DNA from: Streptomyces composti
GTDB lineage: Bacteria > Actinomycetota > Actinomycetes > Streptomycetales > Streptomycetaceae
Direction: 5' to 3'
Length of the DNA stretch: 64,000 nucleotides
NCBI RefSeq assembly: GCF_012034205.1
Contig: NZ_JAATEM010000010.1
Location: 120,760-184,759, forward strand
The position numbers and the translations under genes were made by a program. A model generated the notes under the pieces. That model made no database searches. It had not been told where the DNA came from and saw only the letters and a program-made list of their open reading frames with translations. Positions within the stretch are counted from its first letter, which is position 1. The number at the start of each line of letters is the position of its first letter. Positions 1-9,171 of this stretch are shown in pieces.

Positions 1-524
1 GGGACGTGGCCGAGTACCAGGCGCGGTACGACGCATGGCTGGACGAGTTCGAGGCGCGCAAGGTCAAGGCGGTCGGATTCGGCTGGATCACGCTGCGCAA
101 GACCGGTTCCCCGGTGCCGTCGGTGACCGTCGAGGACTGGCCGCACCCCGTCGAGCAGCCGCTCGGCGAGACGATCCGCGCGCACTTCGAACGGCTCGAC
201 TATCTGCGCGCCCACGACGACGCGGCCCTGCTGGAGGCGAGCTTCCGGCTGGCCGACGAGGTGGTGCAGGAGCAGGTCGGGCTGCCGGGTGCCGAGGATC
301 CGGAGCATGTCGTACTGCGCCAGAACCGCGGCATGCGCAGGGCCACCAGGGTCGACACGGTCGGCGCGGGCTTCGCGGGCGTGTGCGACGGCTCCATGAG
401 CGCCGGCCGCATCCTGGACGCCATCGCCCAGCTCCTCGGCGAGGACCCGGTGGTCCTCCGCGACCGCACCCCCGCCCAGATCCGCCTCCTGATCGAACAG
501 GGCTTCATCGAGCCGGTGGGCTGA
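1..524 (+). CDS. C-terminal part of a class I SAM-dependent methyltransferase (5' end outside window)
   Basis: The reading frame is open from the first bases of the window and ends at a TGA at 522-524, so only about the last 173 residues are present; the GTG at position 6 is internal, not the start. No SAM-binding motif lies in the visible part. The sequence looks like the C-terminal domain of the large actinobacterial methyltransferases that commonly sit upstream of topA in Streptomyces: a WITLRK strand, a PHPVEQPLGE segment, and a winged-helix-like tail ending in LLIEQGFIEP. The methyltransferase assignment rests on recalled family resemblance and gene position; substrate unknown. Confidence 0.6.
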   Translation, partial: DVAEYQARYDAWLDEFEARKVKAVGFGWITLRKTGSPVPSVTVEDWPHPVEQPLGETIRAHFERLDYLRAHDDAALLEASFRLADEVVQEQVGLPGAEDPEHVVLRQNRGMRRATRVDTVGAGFAGVCDGSMSAGRILDAIAQLLGEDPVVLRDRTPAQIRLLIEQGFIEPVG

Positions 525-802
525 CCCGGCGGCCCGGCGGGGAGCCCCGGACGACAGGCGTGCGGGGCGCCTGCCGCTCGGGGCTCTCCTCCGGTCGTTT
601 CCGCGGCCGGAATGCGCCTCCGGCGAAAACTTTCGTGCCGTTCTCGATCTCGTGCCGGGCTTCCTTCGGGCCGGGCCGGTCGCCTGCTCCTCCGGATGTG
701 GTCGCCGGGTGTTCACCCGGGATTCGGCCGGGGGTCGCCCGGGGGCGGCAGGGTGCGGGCGGTCGGGCACGGTCGGGCGTGGGAGGAGGGGATCGGACGG
801 TC

Positions 803-1000
803 ATGGAGAGTGGGCCGGCGATCTTCGCGGGGACGGTGTTCTGCCTGTTCGGGGCGGGGCTGCTGGCGTGGACCGTGAGCCGTGCACGGCAGCGGCGTCC
901 GGTCGCGCACGGTGTGAGTCCCGTCGCATCCGCCGCCTGCGCCGGCCTCGCCGCGGTGATCTCCCTGGCCCTCGGCGCGTGGTGTCTCGGCCGCCTGTGA
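803..1000 (+). CDS. small two-helix membrane protein
   Basis: A 65-residue protein with two predicted membrane segments, about residues 5-25 and 42-62, joined by a short Arg-rich loop that should face the cytoplasm. The ATG is preceded by a purine-rich GGGAGGAGGGG about 11 bases upstream, and codon third positions are GC-rich throughout, which supports real coding. It lies between the methyltransferase and topA on the same strand, separated from each by more than 250 bases, so it probably has its own promoter. I do not recognise a family or function. Confidence 0.6.
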   Translation: MESGPAIFAGTVFCLFGAGLLAWTVSRARQRRPVAHGVSPVASAACAGLAAVISLALGAWCLGRL

Positions 1001-1258
1001 GCGGCCCCGCGAGGGGCGGAGGACCGGCGTTGCGGCCGGTAACCGAAATGTCGCGCTCCGCGTTCCGGGGCGTAGGCTCCGGACACTCCGGGCGGCAGGA
1101 ACGGCGGTAGTCGGGTTACCGTTCGAGTGGCCGTTGCGGACTTTTCCCGTTTGACACGGGGGCGGGATGTACCGTCACACTCCGCAGCGTCACCATGTCC
1201 AGGCCCCGGGAGGACCCCCTGGGGAGGCCTCAGCGTCGATCCGGAGAGAAGAGCGAAG

Positions 1259-4102
1259 TTGTCCCCGACCAGCGAGACCGCGAAGGGCGGCCGCCGACTC
1301 GTCATCGTCGAGTCGCCTGCCAAGGCGAAGACGATCAAGGGCTATCTCGGCCCTGGCTACACCGTCGAGGCGAGCGTCGGACACATTCGCGACCTTCCCA
1401 ACGGCGCCGCCGAGGTGCCCGAGAAGTACACCGGTGAGGTCCGCCGGCTCGGCGTGGACGTCGAACACGACTTCCAGCCGATCTATGTGGTCAACGCCGA
1501 CAAGAAGGCCCAGGTCAAGAAGCTCAAGGACCTGCTGAAGGAGTCCGACGAACTCTTCCTCGCCACCGATGAGGACCGCGAGGGGGAGGCCATCGCCTGG
1601 CACCTCCAGGAGGTCCTCAAGCCGAAGATCCCGGTCAAGCGGATGGTGTTCCACGAGATCACCAAGGAGGCGATCCGGGAGGCCGTGGCCAACCCGCGCC
1701 AGCTCAACCAGAAGCTGGTCGACGCCCAGGAGACCCGCCGCATCCTCGACCGCCTCTACGGCTACGAGGTCTCGCCGGTCCTGTGGAAGAAGGTCATGCC
1801 CCGCCTGTCCGCGGGCCGCGTCCAGTCCGTCGCCACCCGGCTCGTGGTGGAGCGGGAGCGGGAGCGCATGGCGTTCCGCAGCGCCGAGTACTGGGACCTG
1901 ACCGGCACCTTCGCCACCGGCAGGCCCGGCGACGCCAGCGACCCGTCCTCGCTGGTCGCCCGCCTGCAGACGGTCGACGGCCGGCGCATCGCCCAGGGCC
2001 GGGACTTCGACTCGCTGGGGCGGCTGAAGAGCGAGAACATCCTCCACCTCGACGAGGCGAACGCCCGCGCGCTCGCCGCCGCCCTGGAGAACACGCGGTT
2101 CTCGGTGCGGTCGGTGGAGTCCAAGCCGTACCGCCGCTCGCCGTACGCGCCGTTCCGTACGACGACGCTGCAGCAGGAGGCGAGCCGCAAGCTCGGCTTC
2201 GGCGCGAAGGCCACCATGCAGATCGCGCAGAAGCTGTACGAGAACGGCTACATCACTTACATGCGTACGGACTCGACGACCCTGAGCGACACGGCGGTCG
2301 CCGCCGCCCGTGCCCAGGTCACGCAGCTGTACGGAGCCGACTACCTGCCGCCGCAGCCGCGCACCTACGCGGCCAAGGTGAAGAACGCGCAGGAGGCGCA
2401 CGAGGCGATCCGCCCCTCCGGGGACCGTTTCCGTACGCCCGCCGAGACCGGCCTCACCGGTGACCAGTTCAAGCTGTACGAGCTGATCTGGAAGCGCACC
2501 GTCGCCTCCCAGATGAAGGACGCCACCGGCAACTCCGTCACCGTGAAGATCGGCGGCACCTCCGCCGACGGCCGGGACGTCGAGTTCACCGCGTCCGGCA
2601 AGACGATCACCTTCCACGGCTTCCTCAAGGCCTATGTGGAGGGCGCCGACGACCCGAACGCCGAGCTCGACGACCGCGAGCGCCGGCTGCCGCAGGTCGC
2701 CGAGGGCGACGCGCTGACCGCCGAGGAGATCACCGCCGACGGGCACGCCACCAAGCCCCCCGCCCGCTACACCGAGGCCTCGCTGGTCAAGGAGCTGGAG
2801 GAGCGGGAGATCGGCCGCCCGTCGACGTACGCGTCGATCATCGGCACGATCCTGGACCGCGGCTATGTCTTCAAGAAGGGCACGGCCCTGGTGCCGTCCT
2901 GGCTGTCCTTCGCCGTGGTCAACCTGCTGGAGAAGCACTTCGGCCGGCTCGTCGACTACGACTTCACCGCCAAGATGGAGGACGACCTCGACCGCATCGC
3001 CCGCGGCGAGGCACAGGCCGTGCCGTGGCTGAAGCGGTTCTACTTCGGTGAGGGCCGTGACAACGGCGGCGCCGCCGAGGCCGGCAACGGCGACGGCGAC
3101 CACCTGGGCGGCCTGAAGGACCTGGTGACCGACCTGGGCGCGATCGACGCCCGCGAGGTGTCGTCGTTCCCGGTGGGCAACGGCATCGTGGTGCGGGTCG
3201 GCCGCTACGGTCCCTACATCGAACGCGGCGAGAAGGACAGCGAGCAGCACCAGCGGGCGGACGTCCCGGCCGACCTGCCGCCCGACGAGCTGACGGTGGA
3301 GCTGGCCGAGGAGCTGCTCGCCAAGCCGAGCGGCGAGCGCGAGCTGGGCACCGACCCGGCCACCGGGCACACCATCGTCGCCAAGGACGGCCGCTACGGC
3401 CCGTACGTCACCGAGGTCCTCCCCGAGGGGACCCCGAAGACCGGCAAGAACGCGGTCAAGCCGCGCACCGCCTCGCTCTTCAAGTCGATGTCCCTGGACA
3501 CGGTGACGCTCGAGGACGCCCTGAAGCTGATGTCGCTGCCGCGGGTGGTCGGCGTCGACACCGACGGCCAGGAGATCACCGCGCAGAACGGCCGCTACGG
3601 CCCGTATCTGAAGAAGGGCACGGACTCGCGGTCGCTGCAGTCCGAGGAGCAGATCTTCACGATCACGCTGGAGGAGGCGCAGGCGATCTACGCCCAGCCC
3701 AAGCAGCGTGGCCGGGCGGCCGCCAAGCCGCCGCTGAAGGAGCTGGGCGAGGACCCGGTCAGCGGCAGGCCGGTCGTGGTGAAGGACGGGCGCTTCGGCC
3801 CGTACGTCACCGACGGGGAGACCAACGCGACGCTGCGTTCCGGCGACAGCGTGGAGACGATCACCCCGGAGCGGGGCTTCGAGCTGCTCGCGGAGAAGCG
3901 GGCCAAGGGCCCCGCCAAGAAGACGGCCAAGAAGACCGCGAAGAAGACGACCGCCAAGAAGACGGCGGCCAAGAAGGCCCCGGCGAAGAAGACGGCCGCG
4001 AAGAAGACCACGGCGAAGAAGACGGCCGCGAAGAAGGCCTCGACCGCGAAGAAGACGGCGAGTGCGTCCGCCGCGGACACCGCGGACGGGGCCGAGGGCT
4101 GA
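1259..4102 (+). CDS. topA: DNA topoisomerase I (type IA)
   Basis: Relaxes negative supercoils by cutting one DNA strand through a tyrosyl-DNA link. I start at the TTG at 1259, giving 947 residues that begin SPTSETAKGG; an upstream in-frame extension lacks a ribosome site, whereas GGAGAG stands about 10 bases before the TTG. The TOPRIM fold opens with VIVESPAKAKTI and carries the metal triad D104-x-D106-x-E108. The catalytic tyrosine is Y334 in GYITYMRTDS, with R336 following. After the core come several GRYGPY-type C-terminal repeats in place of zinc fingers, then a tail (from about residue 885) of AKK-type lysine repeats, as in other Streptomyces TopA, thought to increase DNA affinity and processivity. 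A TTGACA at 1151-1156 may be a -35 box but I see no convincing -10. Confidence 0.97.
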   Translation: MSPTSETAKGGRRLVIVESPAKAKTIKGYLGPGYTVEASVGHIRDLPNGAAEVPEKYTGEVRRLGVDVEHDFQPIYVVNADKKAQVKKLKDLLKESDELFLATDEDREGEAIAWHLQEVLKPKIPVKRMVFHEITKEAIREAVANPRQLNQKLVDAQETRRILDRLYGYEVSPVLWKKVMPRLSAGRVQSVATRLVVERERERMAFRSAEYWDLTGTFATGRPGDASDPSSLVARLQTVDGRRIAQGRDFDSLGRLKSENILHLDEANARALAAALENTRFSVRSVESKPYRRSPYAPFRTTTLQQEASRKLGFGAKATMQIAQKLYENGYITYMRTDSTTLSDTAVAAARAQVTQLYGADYLPPQPRTYAAKVKNAQEAHEAIRPSGDRFRTPAETGLTGDQFKLYELIWKRTVASQMKDATGNSVTVKIGGTSADGRDVEFTASGKTITFHGFLKAYVEGADDPNAELDDRERRLPQVAEGDALTAEEITADGHATKPPARYTEASLVKELEEREIGRPSTYASIIGTILDRGYVFKKGTALVPSWLSFAVVNLLEKHFGRLVDYDFTAKMEDDLDRIARGEAQAVPWLKRFYFGEGRDNGGAAEAGNGDGDHLGGLKDLVTDLGAIDAREVSSFPVGNGIVVRVGRYGPYIERGEKDSEQHQRADVPADLPPDELTVELAEELLAKPSGERELGTDPATGHTIVAKDGRYGPYVTEVLPEGTPKTGKNAVKPRTASLFKSMSLDTVTLEDALKLMSLPRVVGVDTDGQEITAQNGRYGPYLKKGTDSRSLQSEEQIFTITLEEAQAIYAQPKQRGRAAAKPPLKELGEDPVSGRPVVVKDGRFGPYVTDGETNATLRSGDSVETITPERGFELLAEKRAKGPAKKTAKKTAKKTTAKKTAAKKAPAKKTAAKKTTAKKTAAKKASTAKKTASASAADTADGAEG

Positions 4103-4158
4103 GGCGCTCCGAGGGCGCCACAGGCGTCGGCGGGGACTGAGGCTCCTAGAAGGCAGAG

Positions 4159-4237
4159 GCCTTTCGGGAAGGCTGCCCTTCGGGAAGGGTGAGGTCTTTC
4201 GGGACCTTTAGAGAAGGATGAGGCCCTTTCAGGGGCC
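4159..4237 (+). terminator. series of four short hairpins after topA
   Basis: Four consecutive small inverted repeats follow topA: GCCTT/AAGGC (4159-4173), CCCTT/AAGGG (4176-4189), GGTC/GACC (4193-4206) and GGCCC/GGGCC (4222-4237). The loops resemble TTCGG or TTTCAG, which form stable tetraloop-like caps in RNA. There is no T tract, which is common for Streptomyces terminators. Each stem is only 4-5 bp, so termination is inferred, not certain. Confidence 0.45.
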
Positions 4238-4388
4238 CCGTCCGGTGGCCGGCTGCTCCGTCCGCGTCGCGGTGCGCTGCTTCGCCCGGGTTCGGAATGC
4301 GAACGTCCCGGCAACACTTCGATGTCGGGTCGTGTGCATGTCAGGGATCCCGGCCCGGGCTGCCGGCCCGGGCCGATAGGCTGAAAGC

Positions 4389-7300
4389 ATGACGCGAGCC
4401 GAGCAGCCAACGGCCCCTCAACCGGCCCCCGACGACGCCCTGGTCGCGGACTCCCGAGAGCGCGCAGTCCGAGCGCTGCTGCGCCGGCCGCAGCTCAGGA
4501 GGCTGTGGAGCGCGCACCTGGTGGGCGGTGTCGGCGACACCCTCGCCCTGCTGGTGCTGGTCCTGCTCATGGTGCAGGCGGCGGTCGCCGAGGGTTCCTT
4601 CGGCGGCGGCTACCGGGGCGTGGCGTTCGCAGTGGCGACCGTTTTCGCGGTGCGCATCCTCGCCACGCTGCTGTTCGGCGCCGTGCTCCTGGGCCCGCTC
4701 ACCTCGCTCACCTCGCAGGACGGCCCGCTGGACCGGCGCTGGACCATGATCGGCGCGGACGGCCTGCGGGCCGCGCTGCTGATCGTCGCGCCCCTGTGGA
4801 TCGACTGGACGCCCGGCAACGCCCCGGCCGTCCTCCTCGTCACCGCCTTCGTGGCGTCGGTGGCCGAGCGGTTCTGGACGGTCTGCCGCGAGAGCGCGGC
4901 CCCCGCGCTGCTGCCGGGACCGCCCCCCGAGGGTGCGTCGATCCGGCCACTGCCCGACCACATGGACGCGCTGCGCCGCCTGTCCCTGCGCACCGGCTTC
5001 GTGGCGGTGCCGCTGGCCGCGCTCGCCCTGGTCCTGGCCGCGCTGCTGAACAACCTGCTGGGCACCGGCATCGCCTGGTTCGACCAGCACCAGGCGGCCC
5101 TGGCCTCCTATGTGGCCGCCGGGCTGTTCGCCGCCTCGCTGTCCGTGCTGACCTTCCTCGACCTGCCCGACACCCGCACGCCCCGCGCCCGGTCCCCGCT
5201 GGAGGGGCTGCGCCGGCCGAGGAGCACCGCAGGCAGCGACAAGGGCCGCACCGGCGCCATACCGCTGCTGGTGTTCGCCTGCGCCTGCGCCGCCGCCGCG
5301 ATCTCGGCGGCCGTCGCGGTCGCGGTGCTGCACGCCAAGGACCTGGGCGGCGGCCCCGTGCTCTACGGCCTGATGGCCGGCGCGCTGACCGGCGGCGTGG
5401 TCGTCGGCATCCGTATCGCGCCCTCGCTGCTGCCCGCCCTGTCCCGGCGCCGCCTGCTGGCGCTGGCCCTCGCCCTCACCGGCGTCGCCCTGCTCGCCGC
5501 CGGTCTGGTGCCGGACGTCACCAGCGTGCTGCTGATCATGGCGCTGGCCGGCACCGGCGCGGGCGTGGCCGCCAACGCCGGGCACACGCTGCTCGACCAG
5601 GAGGCCGAGGAGCAGCGGCGCACCCGCACGACGGAGCACCTGCACGCGGTGGTGCGGGTCTTCGTGGCGCTGGGCGCGGTGGCCGCCCCGGTGGTGGCCG
5701 GGGCCATCGGACCGCACCGCCTGGAGAACGGCCGGTTCGTCTTCGCGCACGGCGGTGCCGCCTTCACGCTGATGCTGGTGGGCGCACTGCTGCTGCCGGT
5801 GGCCGCGCTGGTGCTGGCCAAGGTGGACGACCGCTCCGGGGTGCCGCTCCGGCACGATCTGCTCGACGCCCTGCGCGGCGGCGACGACCCGGAGCCGCGG
5901 ACCGCGCCCTCCGGCTTCTTCATCGCCCTGGAGGGCGGCGACGGCGCCGGCAAGTCCACCCAGGCCGAGGCGCTGGCCGAGTGGATCAGGTCCAAGGGCC
6001 ACGAGGTGGTCCTCACCCGCGAGCCCGGCGCCACCCCGGTCGGCAAGCGGCTGCGGTCGATCCTGCTCGACGTCTCCAGCGCCGGCCTCTCGCACCGTGC
6101 GGAAGCCCTGCTCTACGCCGCCGACCGCGCCGAGCACATCGACACCGTGGTGCGTCCCGCCCTGGAGCGCGGCGCCGTGGTCATCTCCGACCGCTACATC
6201 GACTCCTCGGTCGCCTACCAGGGCGCGGGCCGGGACCTCTCCCCGACCGAGATCGCCCGGATCAACCGCTGGGCCACCGACGGGCTGGTCCCGCACCTCA
6301 CCGTGCTGCTCGACGTGGCGCCCGAGACGGCGCGCGAACGGTTCACGGAGGCGCCGGACCGGCTGGAGTCCGAGCCGGCCGAGTTCCACGCCCGCGTCCG
6401 GGCCGGCTTCCTGACGCTGGCCGCCGCCGACCCCGGCCGCTACCTGGTGGTCGACGCCGGCCAGGAGCCGGAGGCGGTCACCACCGTCATCCGGCACCGC
6501 CTCGACCAGGTGCTGCCGCTGTCCGAGGCGGAGATCGCCGCCCGTGAGGAGGCCCGCCGCAAGGCCGAGGAGGAGGCCCGGCGGCGAGCCGAGGAGGAGG
6601 CCCGCCGCAAGGCCGAGGAGGAGCGCCTGGAGCGCGAGCGCCAGGAGCAGCTGGCGCGGCTGCGCGCCGAGGAGGAGGAACGCAAGCGGCGCGAGCTGGA
6701 GGAGGCCCAGCGGCGCGAGGCCGAACGGCAGGCCGAGGAGGCCCGCAGGCGCGCCGAGGAGGCCCGCCGCCGGGCGGAGGAGGAACGTCAGCGGCTCCTC
6801 GCCGAGGAGAAGGCCCGCGCGGAGGAGGAGGCCCGGCGCAAGGCCGAGGAGGAACGCCGCCGCAAGCAGGCCGAGGAGGAGGCCCGGCTGCGCGCCGAGG
6901 CCGAGGTGCAGCGCCGGGAGAAGCAGCGCAAGGCGGAGGAGGCCCTGCAGCGGGCCGAGGAGGCGCGGCGTCTGGCCGAGGCGGCGGCCGCGGCGGCGCA
7001 GGCGGGCCCGCCGAACCCGGCCGCCGGCGCCGCACCCGCGGCGGGAGCCCCGGCTCCCGGCACCGCAGGCGGCGGGGCCTCGGACGCCACGGCCGTGCTC
7101 AGGAAGGTGCCCGGGGAGCGGGAGAGCTCGGACTCCGGCGGTGCCTCCGAGTCCGAGACCACCGCGCAGCTGCCCCAGCCGTCCGTCCCGCCGGGGGCGG
7201 CCGACGAGACGGCCGTGCTCCCGCCGGTCGGCACGGGCGCCGGTGCCCACGAGGGTGCCGGTGAGGAGACCGAGGTCCTGCCTCCGGTCCGCCAGGACGC

Positions 7301-7658
7301 AGAGGAGACGGCGGTCCTGCCGCCCGTCGTGCCCGGCCCGGCCGACGAGACGGCGGTCCTGCCTCCGGTGCGCGGCGAGGGCGACGGACCGGGCGGGGGC
7401 GCCGGGGACCGGGTCCCGCCGGGCTACTTCCGCGACGAGAGCCCGTCGGCCCCCGCCGACGGCACGGACGGCGGCACCCGCGAGCTGCCCCAGGTCGACG
7501 CCGAGCCCGCCCCCCGCCGCGGCAGGCGGCGCAAGCGCTCGGACTGGGCCGAGGAGACCCCGCTGGACGACCTTCCGTCCCTGGCGGACGAACTCCTGGG
7601 CCCCCACGAGGACGACCAGGACGACGAAGGGGGCCGGGGCGGGCGCCGGCGGCGCTGA
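4389..7658 (+). CDS. tmk: fusion protein: MFS-like membrane domain + thymidylate kinase + coiled-coil tail
   Basis: A 1089-residue protein. Residues about 30-490 form a polytopic transporter-like region with roughly ten or more hydrophobic helices. Residues about 509-710 are a complete dTMP kinase (dTMP + ATP to dTDP): P-loop GGDGAGKS with K522, TREPG motif, DRYIDSS motif and a LID region around RERFTEAP. Residues about 715-870 are a long charged coiled coil built of EEARRKAEE-type repeats, followed by a Pro/Ala region and four copies of a (D/E)ET-VLPPV repeat (about residues 940-1000). Stand-alone Tmk is about 210 residues; this fused form is typical of Streptomyces. A TAGGCT -10 box at 4377-4382 ends 6 bases before the ATG, suggesting a leaderless transcript. 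What the membrane part carries is unknown. Confidence 0.93.
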   Translation: MTRAEQPTAPQPAPDDALVADSRERAVRALLRRPQLRRLWSAHLVGGVGDTLALLVLVLLMVQAAVAEGSFGGGYRGVAFAVATVFAVRILATLLFGAVLLGPLTSLTSQDGPLDRRWTMIGADGLRAALLIVAPLWIDWTPGNAPAVLLVTAFVASVAERFWTVCRESAAPALLPGPPPEGASIRPLPDHMDALRRLSLRTGFVAVPLAALALVLAALLNNLLGTGIAWFDQHQAALASYVAAGLFAASLSVLTFLDLPDTRTPRARSPLEGLRRPRSTAGSDKGRTGAIPLLVFACACAAAAISAAVAVAVLHAKDLGGGPVLYGLMAGALTGGVVVGIRIAPSLLPALSRRRLLALALALTGVALLAAGLVPDVTSVLLIMALAGTGAGVAANAGHTLLDQEAEEQRRTRTTEHLHAVVRVFVALGAVAAPVVAGAIGPHRLENGRFVFAHGGAAFTLMLVGALLLPVAALVLAKVDDRSGVPLRHDLLDALRGGDDPEPRTAPSGFFIALEGGDGAGKSTQAEALAEWIRSKGHEVVLTREPGATPVGKRLRSILLDVSSAGLSHRAEALLYAADRAEHIDTVVRPALERGAVVISDRYIDSSVAYQGAGRDLSPTEIARINRWATDGLVPHLTVLLDVAPETARERFTEAPDRLESEPAEFHARVRAGFLTLAAADPGRYLVVDAGQEPEAVTTVIRHRLDQVLPLSEAEIAAREEARRKAEEEARRRAEEEARRKAEEERLERERQEQLARLRAEEEERKRRELEEAQRREAERQAEEARRRAEEARRRAEEERQRLLAEEKARAEEEARRKAEEERRRKQAEEEARLRAEAEVQRREKQRKAEEALQRAEEARRLAEAAAAAAQAGPPNPAAGAAPAAGAPAPGTAGGGASDATAVLRKVPGERESSDSGGASESETTAQLPQPSVPPGAADETAVLPPVGTGAGAHEGAGEETEVLPPVRQDAEETAVLPPVVPGPADETAVLPPVRGEGDGPGGGAGDRVPPGYFRDESPSAPADGTDGGTRELPQVDAEPAPRRGRRRKRSDWAEETPLDDLPSLADELLGPHEDDQDDEGGRGGRRRR

Positions 7659-7863
7659 GCGGCACTCTTTGGCGCCTTCCCCGAGCTGACGGCCGGGGGC
7701 CGGGCGCCGAGGGGCCGACGCCGGCGCTGCCCCCGGCACGGCTCCGGGGCCCGCTGTGTTTCGCAGGTCACCGTGGTCCGCGCTGTCAGTGCGCGCCCCC
7801 ACAATGGACAGCGCGGACCGGATGTGAGGCGCAGCCGGATGTGAGCGAGAGGCAGCGGGATCG

Positions 7864-9069
7864 ATGACCGTATGGGACGACCTCGTCGGGCAGGAGCGGG
7901 TGAGCGCGCAGCTCGACGCCGCCGCCCGGGACGCCGACGCGATCGTCACCGCGGCGGCGGCCGACGAGCCCCTGCCGGAGGCGTCGAAGATGACGCACGC
8001 CTGGCTGTTCACCGGCCCGCCCGGCGCGGGACGCAACCAGGCCGCGCGGGCCTTCGCCGCCGCGCTGCAGTGCGTCAGTCCGGACCGCGCCCTCGGCGGA
8101 TCTCCCGGCTGCGGTTTCTGCGACGGCTGCCACACCGCCCTGGTCGGCACGCACGCCGATGTCACCACCGTCGCCGCCGTCGGCAGCGAGATCCTGGTCA
8201 AGGACATGCGGGACACGGTGCGCAAGTCGTTCACCGCACCCGCCAACGGGCGCTGGCAGATCATCCTGGTCGAGGACGCCGAGCGGCTGAACGAGAAGTC
8301 CGCCAACGCCGTCCTGAAGGCCGTCGAGGAGCCCGCTCCCCGCACGGTGTGGCTGCTGTGCGCCCCGTCCATCGAGGATGTGCTGCCGACCATCCGCTCC
8401 CGCTGCCGTCACCTCAATCTGAGCACGCCGTCCGTCGACGCCGTCGCCGACATGCTGGTGCGCCGCGAGGGCATCGAGCCCGACGTGGCCGCCGCCGTGG
8501 CCCGTGCCACCCAGGGGCACGTCGACCGGGCCCGCCGGCTGGCCACCGACCCGGCCGCCCGTGAGCGCCGCGCCGCCGTGCTGAAGCTGCCGCTGCGGGT
8601 CGACGACATCGGCGGCGCGCTCCGGGCCGCGCAGCAGCTCGTCGACGCCGCCGCCGAGGACGCCAAGCAGCTCGCCGAGGAGATGGACACCAAGGAGACC
8701 GACGAGCTGAAGGCCGCTCTCGGCGCCGCCCAGGGCGGCAGGCTGCCGCGCGGCACGGCCGGCGTGGTCAAGGAGCTGGAGGACATGCAGAAGCGGCGCC
8801 GCACGCGCACCCAGCGCGACAGCCTGGACGTCGCCCTCACCGACCTCACCAGCTTCTACCGCGACGTCCTCGCCCTCCAGCTCGGCTCCCGCGTCGCCAT
8901 CGCCAACACGGACATGCAGGACGCCCTGGAGCGGCTGGCCCGCTCCAGCACCCCGGAGTCCACGCTCCGCCGCATCGAGGCGATCAGCGCCTGCCGCGAC
9001 GCCCTCGACCGCAATGTGGCCCCGCTGCTGGCGGTGGAGGCGATGACCATGGCCCTCAGAGCCGGCTGA
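7864..9069 (+). CDS. holB: DNA polymerase III delta' subunit (clamp loader)
   Basis: A 401-residue AAA+ clamp-loader subunit that helps load the beta sliding clamp. It opens VWDDLVGQERV, has the zinc module cysteines C70, C83, C86 and C89 (CGFCDGC), a sensor-type SRC motif (PTIRSRCRHLNL) and the helical lid domain. The P-loop reads GPPGAGRN, with R57 where active AAA+ ATPases have lysine; delta' is normally a non-hydrolysing subunit, so this fits the family. It lies about 200 bases after tmk on the same strand, the usual tmk-holB pairing in bacteria, and a GAGAGGCAGCGGG stretch precedes the ATG. Confidence 0.95.
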   Translation: MTVWDDLVGQERVSAQLDAAARDADAIVTAAAADEPLPEASKMTHAWLFTGPPGAGRNQAARAFAAALQCVSPDRALGGSPGCGFCDGCHTALVGTHADVTTVAAVGSEILVKDMRDTVRKSFTAPANGRWQIILVEDAERLNEKSANAVLKAVEEPAPRTVWLLCAPSIEDVLPTIRSRCRHLNLSTPSVDAVADMLVRREGIEPDVAAAVARATQGHVDRARRLATDPAARERRAAVLKLPLRVDDIGGALRAAQQLVDAAAEDAKQLAEEMDTKETDELKAALGAAQGGRLPRGTAGVVKELEDMQKRRRTRTQRDSLDVALTDLTSFYRDVLALQLGSRVAIANTDMQDALERLARSSTPESTLRRIEAISACRDALDRNVAPLLAVEAMTMALRAG

Positions 9070-9171
9070 CCGCCCCCGTGCGCAACACCGCGCCGGGTGT
9101 CGCCGCAACTCGTACGCGGCACGAGCCGCACACAGCGCATTCGAGTCGTTGCACAGAGTTACGCTCGCGGG

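Noticed and set aside
1190..3370. 726-codon minus-strand frame opposite topA
   Set aside because: Antisense shadow; no motif, and topA catalytic residues are intact on the plus strand.
4341..8393. Minus-strand open frame of about 1350 codons opposite the tmk fusion
   Set aside because: Mirror frame of a GC-rich gene; composition is Gln/Arg/Gly-rich without domain motifs, and the plus-strand gene has full kinase motifs.
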